Below are positions 23,587-31,096 of a DNA stretch of 34,173 nt, in pieces (the stretch's first letter is position 1; the number at the start of each line of letters is the position of its first letter). A program made the position numbers and the translations under genes. The stretch is from Paracoccus sp. N5 (GTDB lineage Bacteria > Pseudomonadota > Alphaproteobacteria > Rhodobacterales > Rhodobacteraceae), in the NCBI RefSeq assembly GCF_000371965.1, contig NZ_AQUO01000001.1:760828-795000 (forward strand). Reading direction: 5' to 3'. The notes beneath the pieces were generated by a model. It saw only the letters and a list, made by a program, of their open reading frames with translations. It did no database searches and was not told where the DNA came from.

Positions 23587-26500
23587 ATGGCCACCCTTGT
23601 CCTCGGCGCTGTCGGTTCCGCCATCGGCGGGGCTTTCGGCGGCGCGATCCTCGGCTTTTCAGGCGCAGCCATCGGTGGCTTCATCGGTTCAACCATTGGT
23701 TCGGTGGTTGACAGCTGGATCGTGTCCTCGCTGGCGCCTGCCCAGAAGATCGAGGGCCAGCGCCTCGACAGCCTGCGCATCACGTCGGCCGCCGAAGGCG
23801 CAATCATCCCGCGTCTTTACGGCCGCATGCGCATTGGCGGCAACATCATCTGGGCGACAGACTTCCGCGAGGAGACCAAGACCACCACGCAGGGTGGCGG
23901 CAAGGGCGGTGGCGGCGGCAAGGTCCAGACGACCGAATACCTCTACTATGCCAGCTTCGCGGTCGCCCTTTGCGAAGGCCCGATCACCGGCATCGGCCGC
24001 ATCTGGGCCGACGGCAAACCGCTCGACATGACCGGGATCACCTGGCGCTGGTATCGGGGCAACTCGACCCAAGGGACCGACCCTTTCATCTCGGCCAGGA
24101 TGGGGGCCGCGAGGACTCCCGCTTATCGCGGAACGGCCTATGTGGTCTTCGAGGAACTTCCGCTTGCCACCTTTGGAAACCGCCTACCTCAGCTGTCCTT
24201 CGAGGTGTTCCGCCCGCTCGCTAGTCCCGACACAGCCGAGGGGCTGGTCAAGGCGGTGACGATGATCCCCGCTTCGGGCGAGTTCACCTATGCGACCGAG
24301 GCTGTTCGCAAAGGCAGTGGCGGCACGACTTCGGTCGAGAACCTGAACGCGCTGCCCGATGATGCCGACGTCGTCGTGGCGCTCGACCGGCTGCAGGCCA
24401 TGGCCCCGGCCGTCGAAAGCGTCAGCCTCGTCGTCGCCTGGTTCGGCGATGACCTGCGGGCGGGACACTGCAGCATCAAGCCGGGCGTCGAAGTGGCGAC
24501 CAAGGTCACCAGCCCGAAGGTGTGGACGGTCAACGGCGTGGCACGGGCCAATGCCCATCTGGTCAGCCGAGATGCCGAGGACCGACCCGTCTACGGCGGC
24601 ACGCCTGCGGATTTCGCGGTCGTGCAGGCGATCCGGGAGATGAAGGCGCGCGGACTGCGGGTGACGTTCTATCCCTTCCTGCTGATGGACGTCCCGCCCG
24701 GCAACATGCTGCCGAACCCGTACAGCGCGAATGCCGCAACGCTTGGCCAGCCCAGCTTCCCGTGGCGGGGCCGGATTACCTGTTCCCCGGCGGCAGGCTA
24801 TGCCGGGACGGCCGACAAGACCGCCGCCGCGGCGACACAGGTCTCCAGCTTCTTCGGCGCGGCCACACCGGCGCAGTTCGCGGTGTCGGGCGACAGCGTC
24901 AGCTGGACCGGTCCCACGAGCGATTGGGGCCTGCGCCGGATGATCCTGCACTACGCCCATCTCTGTGCCGTGGCGGGTGGCGTCGATGCCTTCCTGATCG
25001 GCAGCGAGATGCGCGGGCTGACGACGATCCGCTCCAGCGCCAGCGCCTATCCGGCCGTGACGACGTTCAAGGCGCTGGCGGCGGATGTGAAGGCGATCCT
25101 CGGGGCTGGCACCAAGGTGGGCTATGCTTCGGACTGGTCGGAATACTTCGGTCACCAGCCGGGCGACGGGACCGGGGACGTGTTCTTCCACCTCGACCCC
25201 CTCTGGTCCGATGCCAACATCGATTTCATCGGCATCGACAACTACATGCCGCTCTCCGACTGGCGCGACGGGTTCGACCATGCCGATGCACTGCAAGGCT
25301 GGCCCGCGATCTATGACCGCGCTTATCTGCAATCCAACATCGCGGGGGGCGAGGGCTTCGACTGGTTCTACGCCAGCGCCGCCGAGCGGTCGGCGCAAAT
25401 CCGGACCCCCATCACGGATGGAGCCGCGGGCAAGCCGTGGGTGTTTCGGTACAAGGATCTGCGGGCCTGGTGGTCGAACCCGCATTTCAACCGGCCGGGC
25501 GGGCTGGAAAGCGGCACGCCCACGGCATGGGTGCCGCAGTCGAAACCGGTCTGGTTTACCGAGCTTGGTTGCCCCGCCATCCACCGGGGCACGAACCAGC
25601 CGAATGTCTTCTTCGACCCGAAGTCGTCCGAGAGTTTCACGCCCTACTTCTCGCGCGGCTGGCGCGACGATGCCATCCAACGCGCCTATCTTGAGGCCAG
25701 CTATCTCTGGTGGGGTCAGGGCGCGAACAACCCGACCTCATCCGTCTATGGTGGCAGGATGGTCCATGTCCCCGAATGCGCGGCCTGGACCTGGGACGCG
25801 CGCCCCTATCCCTTCTTCCCCGAACTGACCGGGGTTTGGACGGACGGGCCGAACTGGCGGCTCGGGCATTGGCTGACCGGACGGCTGGGCGCTGTGTCGC
25901 TCGCCGCGCTGGTGCGCCACCTTTGCCTGCGTGCGGGGTTGGCGGAAGACCTCATCGACGTCTCTGGCCTCTGGGGCGCGGTCGAGGGCTATGTGATCGG
26001 CGCGCTGGAAAGCCCCCGCGCGTCAATTTCCACGCTGGCCCGGCATTTCGGGTTCGACGCCATCGAGACCGAGGGCATGATCCGCTTCGTCATGCGCGGT
26101 CGGGCATCCAGCCTCACCCTTGCGGTGGATGATCTGGTCGCCAGAAGGGAGGGCGAGGCGCTGGAACTGGTCCGCGCGCAGGAGACCGAACTGCCCCAGT
26201 CCCTGAAGTGGCAGGTCGCCCGGGCGGACGAGGACTATGACGCGGCGCTGGTCGAGTCACGGCGCATCACTGTCGACACCAGCCGCATCGCGTCCGAGTC
26301 CTTCCCGATGGCGATCCCGCCGGAGGAGGCAGAACGCCGCTGCCGTCGCGCGCTGATGGAAGCCTGGATCGGCCGGGAAAGCGCCACTTTTCGCCTTCCA
26401 CCCTCGCGTTTGGCGCTGGACCCTGCCGACGTGATCCGGCTGGTCCATGATGGTCGCGAGGTCGATTTCCGCCTCGTCTCCGTCGCCGATGCCGAGGCGC

Positions 26501-27552
26501 GCGGCATCGAGGCCGTCCGCCAGGACCGCGCAGCCTATGATCTGCCGCCCGGCGATCCCCGCCCGGCCTCGCTCGCCAGCCCGGTCGTCTTCGGCACGCC
26601 CGAGGTGGTGATGCTGGATTTGCCGCAGATCAACGAGAACGAGGCCGCGCATCGACCCTTGATCGCAGCCCATGCCAGCCCCTGGCCCGGCGAGATCGCC
26701 GTGTTCCGCAGCGCCTCGACGGATGGGTTCACGTTGTTGACCTCATTCGGCAGTCGGTCGCGGATCGGGACGCTGGCCTTCGACTTCTTTCCGGGGCCGA
26801 CCTCGCGCTTCGATCTTGGCAACGCGCTTGTCGTCGATCTCCTGTCCGGAACGCTGGAAGGCGTGACAGACGTCGCGCTGTTCGGCGGGGCAAATGCGCT
26901 GGCGGTCGAGAGCGCCGCTGGCCAGTGGGAGATCATCCAGGCGGGCGCGTCTGAACTGATCGCCCCCGGTCGCTACCTGCTGACCCGGCTCCTGCGCGGG
27001 CAGCGCGGGACGGAACACGCGATGGGAAATCCGGCCCCGGCTGGTGCGCGGGTCGTTGTACTGGATACGACATTGGCCTCGCTACCCATCGCCGAGGCTG
27101 ACCTCGACCTGCCTTGGAACTGGCGGGTCGGCCCGGCCGCGCGTGCGGTCAGTGATGCGAGCTATGCCGCGCTGGGCTTCACCCCGACCGGGCGGGGTCT
27201 TGTGCCCTTCTCCCCGGTCCATGTCGAACAGCCGTGGCGTACAGCGCGCGCCCCGGGCGATCTGACGATCCGCTGGACGCGGCGGTCGCGCGCGCTGGTC
27301 GCGGATGCCTGGGAACAGGTCGAAGTGCCGCTGGCCGAGGATCTGGAAAGCTACGATGTGCAGATCCTCGACGGCACGAGCGTGAAGCGTACGCTGACCA
27401 GCGGCATAGCTTCTGTCCTCTACACCGCCGCCCAGCAGACCGCCGATTGGGGCGCACCGCTCGGGCCCGGCCAGACACTGGCGCTCCGCATCTACCAGCT
27501 CTCGAACCGCCTCGGCCGCGGCACGCCCGCGGCCGTCACGCTGCAATTCTGA
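23587..27552 (+). CDS. tail tip megatron with TIM-barrel domain (GTA gene 15-like)
   Basis: A 1321-residue baseplate protein. Residues 1-45 are Gly/Ala-rich and hydrophobic (GAVGSAIGGAFGGAILGFSG). A glycoside-hydrolase-like TIM barrel of the GTA_TIM type occupies roughly 400-720, with IGSEMRGLTTIRSS, KVGYASDWSEYFGH and FIGIDNYMPLSD at 547-558. A Phage-tail_3-like region follows (LARHFGFDAIETEGMIRFV and later FPMAIPPEEAERRCRRALME). The length is close to the gene transfer agent protein. It forms the central tip and is thought to act in receptor contact and cell-wall crossing. No truncation seen. Confidence 0.93.
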   Translation: MATLVLGAVGSAIGGAFGGAILGFSGAAIGGFIGSTIGSVVDSWIVSSLAPAQKIEGQRLDSLRITSAAEGAIIPRLYGRMRIGGNIIWATDFREETKTTTQGGGKGGGGGKVQTTEYLYYASFAVALCEGPITGIGRIWADGKPLDMTGITWRWYRGNSTQGTDPFISARMGAARTPAYRGTAYVVFEELPLATFGNRLPQLSFEVFRPLASPDTAEGLVKAVTMIPASGEFTYATEAVRKGSGGTTSVENLNALPDDADVVVALDRLQAMAPAVESVSLVVAWFGDDLRAGHCSIKPGVEVATKVTSPKVWTVNGVARANAHLVSRDAEDRPVYGGTPADFAVVQAIREMKARGLRVTFYPFLLMDVPPGNMLPNPYSANAATLGQPSFPWRGRITCSPAAGYAGTADKTAAAATQVSSFFGAATPAQFAVSGDSVSWTGPTSDWGLRRMILHYAHLCAVAGGVDAFLIGSEMRGLTTIRSSASAYPAVTTFKALAADVKAILGAGTKVGYASDWSEYFGHQPGDGTGDVFFHLDPLWSDANIDFIGIDNYMPLSDWRDGFDHADALQGWPAIYDRAYLQSNIAGGEGFDWFYASAAERSAQIRTPITDGAAGKPWVFRYKDLRAWWSNPHFNRPGGLESGTPTAWVPQSKPVWFTELGCPAIHRGTNQPNVFFDPKSSESFTPYFSRGWRDDAIQRAYLEASYLWWGQGANNPTSSVYGGRMVHVPECAAWTWDARPYPFFPELTGVWTDGPNWRLGHWLTGRLGAVSLAALVRHLCLRAGLAEDLIDVSGLWGAVEGYVIGALESPRASISTLARHFGFDAIETEGMIRFVMRGRASSLTLAVDDLVARREGEALELVRAQETELPQSLKWQVARADEDYDAALVESRRITVDTSRIASESFPMAIPPEEAERRCRRALMEAWIGRESATFRLPPSRLALDPADVIRLVHDGREVDFRLVSVADAEARGIEAVRQDRAAYDLPPGDPRPASLASPVVFGTPEVVMLDLPQINENEAAHRPLIAAHASPWPGEIAVFRSASTDGFTLLTSFGSRSRIGTLAFDFFPGPTSRFDLGNALVVDLLSGTLEGVTDVALFGGANALAVESAAGQWEIIQAGASELIAPGRYLLTRLLRGQRGTEHAMGNPAPAGARVVVLDTTLASLPIAEADLDLPWNWRVGPAARAVSDASYAALGFTPTGRGLVPFSPVHVEQPWRTARAPGDLTIRWTRRSRALVADAWEQVEVPLAEDLESYDVQILDGTSVKRTLTSGIASVLYTAAQQTADWGAPLGPGQTLALRIYQLSNRLGRGTPAAVTLQF

Positions 27553-27573
27553 TCCCAACCCACGGGAACCCCC

Positions 27574-29496
27574 ATGTCCGACACCACGACCCATCTGGGC
27601 CTGCCCTATCTTCTGGCGGCGCAGGCGCAGAAGCACGTCACGCATAACGAGGCGCTGCGCCTGCTCGACGCGATGGTTCAGCTCTCGGTCCTGGACCGCA
27701 CGCGCACCGCGCCCCCGGCCAGCCCCGCAGATGGGAACCGGCACGTCGTGGCCTCGGGCGCCACCGGCCTCTGGGCCGGATGGGATCTGAACATCGCCTT
27801 CTGGGTGGACGGCGCTTGGATCCGGCTGGTGCCGCGCACCGGCTGGCTGGTGTGGGTCGCGGCGGAAGGCCTGTTCCTCGTCTGGACCGGTGCAGCCTGG
27901 GAAGTGGTGGGCGAGCCGCGCGACGTCTCGGACGCCGTGTTCAGCCTCGTGAACGATGCGGACCCGACGAAGAAGGCCACCTTCTCGCTGGCGGGCATCA
28001 GCGCCGGAACGACGCGCAGTTTCACGCTGCCCAACACCTCGTCCGAACTGGCGATCCTAGCGGGCACGCAGACCTTCACCGGCAACAAGACCTTCTCGGG
28101 GACGCTGACGGCGTCCGGGACCGTGACGGTGACTGCGGCCAGTGCCTCGATCGGCACGGCGACGACCACCGCCACCTATGGTATGGGCACCGGAGCCACG
28201 ACGACCGGCGTGACCAAGACGGTGAACATCGGGACCGGCGGCGCGTCCGGGTCGACGACGGTCGTGAACATCGGCTCGGCCACCGGTGGCGCGGGCGGCA
28301 CGACCGTCATCAACACGCCGACGGTGACCTTTGCGAATGCCGTGACGCAGGTCGGCATGCCCCAGGCGAACCTGACCGCGCAGCTGCTCGGCCTCGGCGG
28401 GGCCACAGCGGACAGTTACAACCGGGTTTCGGTCAACACGCCTGCGGTGCTGCTGAACAATGCGGGCGCGGGGATCGAAGCGACGGTGAACAAGGCTGCG
28501 GCTGGGAATGACGCGGCCATCGCCTTCAAGACCGGCTTCTCGGCCCGCGCCCTCATCGGGTTGCTCGGCAACGATGACTTCAGCTTCAAGGTCAGCCCGG
28601 ATGGCTCGGCCTTCTTCGACGCGATCCGCATCGACCGGACCAACGGCCAGGTGGAACTGCCGCAGCCGACAATCCTGCCGGGGCTCTCGGCCGCGCCGAC
28701 TCCGCCGCCCGCAGGCAAAGCCGCTGTGTACGCGCGCAGCCGCGCCGGGGCGCCGTGGATCGACGTGATGCGCCCCTCTGGCCGGGACTTCCCCCTGCAG
28801 CCGCATTTCGGGGTGAACCGGATCGCCAACTGGTCGCCCTCGGTCAGCACCACGATCACGACCGAGGGCCTGCCGATCACCTCGGTCGGCACCGTGTCGC
28901 ACCCGACGCTGGCCGCAACGAACCTGGCCGCCTCGATGCGGCGCTGGCGCCTGACCTCGGCGGCCGTCGTGGACTCGGTCGCCGACCAGCGATCCGCAGG
29001 CTGGGCCTGCTGGCGCGGCAACGCAGCGGGCCTCGGCGGATGGACTTTTGTCACGCGGATTTCGCTGACAACGCTGCAGGCGACCGGGATGGGGTTCTTC
29101 GGCCTCTACGGCTCTACCGCCGCGCTCGCCACCACGCTGACGCTTGCCGCGGCCATCAACTGCATCGGCATCGGCTTCCAGCGCGGGACGCACACCCGTT
29201 GGCAACTCGTGGCCAACGACGGCACTGGCGCGCCGACGCTGACCGACATGGGCGCGTCCTTCGGTATCGCCACCGGCGGCGTGCTCACCCTGTTCATCGC
29301 GGCTCCGCCGAACGGGGCATCCGTCTGGGTGCGGGTGGTGGACGAGGTCTCAGGCGCCGTCTTCGAGCAGGAGATCACCGCAGACCTGCCCGCCGCGACG
29401 CAGTTCCTGTCGCCGCGGCTGTTCCTGAACACCGGGGCGACAGCCGCCGCCGTCGCCTACGACTGCGCCGGGGTCTACCTTGAAACCGATTTCTGA
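27574..29496 (+). CDS. tail fibre-like protein with DUF2793 start
   Basis: A 640-residue protein. Residues 1-125 are a DUF2793 domain (HLGLPYLLAAQAQKHVTHNE, then DGNRHVVASGATGLWAGWD and AEGLFLVWTGAAWEVV). Residues about 165-260 contain short Gly/Thr-rich repeats (VNIGTGGASGSTTVVNIGSA), as in beta-helical fibre shafts. The C-terminal third is a beta-rich domain that may contact the cell surface. Position after the megatron suggests the receptor-binding fibre. The repeat region is the most likely to vary between relatives. It starts 21 bases after the megatron stop. Confidence 0.85.
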   Translation: MSDTTTHLGLPYLLAAQAQKHVTHNEALRLLDAMVQLSVLDRTRTAPPASPADGNRHVVASGATGLWAGWDLNIAFWVDGAWIRLVPRTGWLVWVAAEGLFLVWTGAAWEVVGEPRDVSDAVFSLVNDADPTKKATFSLAGISAGTTRSFTLPNTSSELAILAGTQTFTGNKTFSGTLTASGTVTVTAASASIGTATTTATYGMGTGATTTGVTKTVNIGTGGASGSTTVVNIGSATGGAGGTTVINTPTVTFANAVTQVGMPQANLTAQLLGLGGATADSYNRVSVNTPAVLLNNAGAGIEATVNKAAAGNDAAIAFKTGFSARALIGLLGNDDFSFKVSPDGSAFFDAIRIDRTNGQVELPQPTILPGLSAAPTPPPAGKAAVYARSRAGAPWIDVMRPSGRDFPLQPHFGVNRIANWSPSVSTTITTEGLPITSVGTVSHPTLAATNLAASMRRWRLTSAAVVDSVADQRSAGWACWRGNAAGLGGWTFVTRISLTTLQATGMGFFGLYGSTAALATTLTLAAAINCIGIGFQRGTHTRWQLVANDGTGAPTLTDMGASFGIATGGVLTLFIAAPPNGASVWVRVVDEVSGAVFEQEITADLPAATQFLSPRLFLNTGATAAAVAYDCAGVYLETDF

Positions 29497-29529
29497 CCGA
29501 CCGCAGCTCGCGGCAATGAAAGGACCACC

Positions 29530-29838
29530 ATGAACGACCAGACCACTCTCGCCGACGCGGTCGCGCGGGCCTTTCGGGACCACGGGATCACCGCCGCGCT
29601 GACTGCCCTGATCGGCGGCACCATGGCCCTGATCGCGGCGATCACGCGCAAGGCCTTCACCAACGAGGCCCTGCTGGACCGGCTCGACCGGGAACTCATT
29701 ACCGAACGCGACCGCACCGACAAGCAGCGCAGCGAAGATCGCAAGGTCGATGGCGACCGCCTCGACCGGATCGAGACCGACATCCGCTCGATGCGGGACA
29801 TGCTCTTCGACGCATTCCAGCGCGGCCGATCAGACTGA
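29530..29838 (+). CDS. holin-like small membrane protein
   Basis: A 102-residue protein with one membrane helix at about residues 19-39 (GITAALTALIGGTMALIAAIT) followed by a long charged helix, probably a coiled coil (LDRLDRELITERDRTDKQRS). One transmembrane span, small size and position directly before the endolysin fit a holin, which makes holes or triggers lysis timing. No family motif proves it, so the call rests on topology and context. AAAGGA lies seven bases before the ATG. A terminator follows the gene. Confidence 0.6.
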   Translation: MNDQTTLADAVARAFRDHGITAALTALIGGTMALIAAITRKAFTNEALLDRLDRELITERDRTDKQRSEDRKVDGDRLDRIETDIRSMRDMLFDAFQRGRSD

Positions 29839-29871
29839 CCGCCTGGCGACCACACCACAACGACCACCACC

Positions 29872-29896
29872 AACCCGCCCCAGAGGCGGGTTTTTT
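29872..29896 (+). terminator. intrinsic terminator between holin-like and endolysin genes
   Basis: AACCCGCC (29872-29879) pairs with GGCGGGTT (29885-29892) around the loop CCAGA and is followed by a run of T (29891-29896). It should end much of the structural transcript. The endolysin downstream would then depend on read-through or antitermination. Confidence 0.9.
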
Positions 29897-29913
29897 CATC
29901 TGGAGGATCCACC

Positions 29914-30588
29914 ATGCCGACCCTGTCCTACCCCCACTGGCGCGATGTGCCCGCCAGTGCCTGGCGCTGGCTGAACTTCTCGGCCGCCGAGATCGCCTGC
30001 CGCGGCACCGGCGCGATCAAGATCAACACCGAGGCCATGGACAAGCTGCAGGACCTGCGCGACCGCCTCGGCAAGCCGCTGATCATCCGCTCTGCCTATC
30101 GCAGCCCGGAGCACAACCGGGCCGTCGGCGGAGCCCCCGCCTCGAAGCACATGCAGGGCACGGCCTTCGACATCGCCATGGCGAACCACGATCCGGTGGC
30201 ATTCGCCGATGCTGCCCGAGCCGTCGGTTTCCTCGGGTTCGGCACCTATCCGCGTTCGGGCTTCATCCACATCGACCTCGGGCCCGCCCGGTCCTGGGGC
30301 GATCCCTTCCCGGCGCGGCCCGTGCCCTTCGCCCCGGAACTGCCGCCCGCGCGGGAAGTCTTGTCGGAAAGCCGCACGCTGCGCGGTGGCGGCGCGGCTG
30401 GGGCGGCCACCGTGGGCGCGGCCGGGGTGGAGGCTGTGAGGGGCGTCCTTGCGGAAACCCAGTCCACGATCCAGCCGCTGGTGCCCTACCTCGATACGCT
30501 GCGCTGGGTGCTGATCGCCATCGCGCTGATCGGCATCGCCATCACCATTCACGCCCGGCTCGATGACTGGAAGCGGGGCCAGCGGTGA
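29914..30588 (+). CDS. endolysin, M15-type peptidase with C-terminal membrane helix
   Basis: A 224-residue lysis enzyme. The Peptidase_M15 core covers about 15-125: IIRSAYRSPEHN, the zinc ligands H79 and D86 in SKHMQGTAFDIA, and H119 in FIHIDLG. Such enzymes cut peptide bonds in peptidoglycan. Unusually, after an Ala/Gly-rich linker the protein ends with a hydrophobic helix (WVLIAIALIGIAITI, about 195-209) and a basic tail, so it may be anchored to the inner membrane. GGAGG lies seven bases before the ATG. Its stop overlaps the GTG of the next gene. Confidence 0.9.
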   Translation: MPTLSYPHWRDVPASAWRWLNFSAAEIACRGTGAIKINTEAMDKLQDLRDRLGKPLIIRSAYRSPEHNRAVGGAPASKHMQGTAFDIAMANHDPVAFADAARAVGFLGFGTYPRSGFIHIDLGPARSWGDPFPARPVPFAPELPPAREVLSESRTLRGGGAAGAATVGAAGVEAVRGVLAETQSTIQPLVPYLDTLRWVLIAIALIGIAITIHARLDDWKRGQR

Positions 30589-30830
30589 TCGGCTGGCTCC
30601 TCACCCATGGCCCGGCGCGAAAAGCGCTGGGCCTCATCCTCACCGTAGCAGCGATCCTGCTGTTCCTGATGAACCTGCGCCGTGCCGGTGAACGCGCCGG
30701 GCGTGCCGCCGAACGCCTTGATGCAAGAGAGAGAAACGATGCCGTCCACCGCCAGATGCTCGACGCCGCCGCCCGCCGCCCTCCTGATCGTGATGCTTTG
30801 GCTGACCGGCTGCGCGATGGCAGGTTCTGA
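30585..30830 (+). CDS. inner-membrane spanin, Rz-like
   Basis: An 81-residue protein starting with GTG inside the endolysin stop. One membrane helix at about 13-30 (KALGLILTVAAILLFLMN) is followed by a charged helix rich in Arg, Glu and Ala (RAGERAGRAAERLDARERND), the plan of i-spanins that span the periplasm as coiled coils. It overlaps the lipoprotein gene by 92 bases in another frame, the arrangement known for Rz/Rz1. It is shorter than lambda Rz. Confidence 0.75.
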   Translation: MIGWLLTHGPARKALGLILTVAAILLFLMNLRRAGERAGRAAERLDARERNDAVHRQMLDAAARRPPDRDALADRLRDGRF

Positions 30831-30984
30831 AGCCCACGCGCCCTGCCCACCCGTGGTCGACTACACGGCCGCCGATCAGGCCCGCGCCGCCGACGAGGTG
30901 GAAGCTCTGTCGGAAGGGGCCGTCGTCGTCCGGATGCTCAGCGACTACGCCGTGATGCGCGATCAGGCGCGGGCATGCAGGTAA
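30739..30984 (+). CDS. outer-membrane spanin lipoprotein, Rz1-like
   Basis: An 81-residue lipoprotein. The signal sequence ends with the lipobox L22-T-G-C25 (LLIVMLWLTGC), and the mature part is short and rich in Pro, Ala and charged residues. The start is ATG 30739, inside the Rz-like gene in a different frame, with AGAGAG seven bases upstream. Rz and Rz1 partners join across the periplasm and fuse the two membranes in the last step of lysis. The overlap and lipobox together make the call reliable. Confidence 0.8.
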   Translation: MPSTARCSTPPPAALLIVMLWLTGCAMAGSEAHAPCPPVVDYTAADQARAADEVEALSEGAVVVRMLSDYAVMRDQARACR

Positions 30985-30989
30985 TGATT

Positions 30990-31011
30990 AACCCACGCAC
31001 CGAAATGGGTT
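30990..31011. other. inverted repeat after the lysis genes
   Basis: AACCCA (30990-30995) pairs with TGGGTT (31006-31011) around a 10-base loop, six bases after the Rz1-like stop. There is no T run. It may be the border of the lysis unit, after which about 85 bases precede the DUF262 gene; no clear promoter is seen there. Confidence 0.3.
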
Positions 31012-31096
31012 CGAGATTCTGGCGCTTCCCCTCTTGCGACGACGATGGGCTCTGGGTCATCCTAGGCGATAGGTTTAACCGTTCGCTGGGCGTTTG

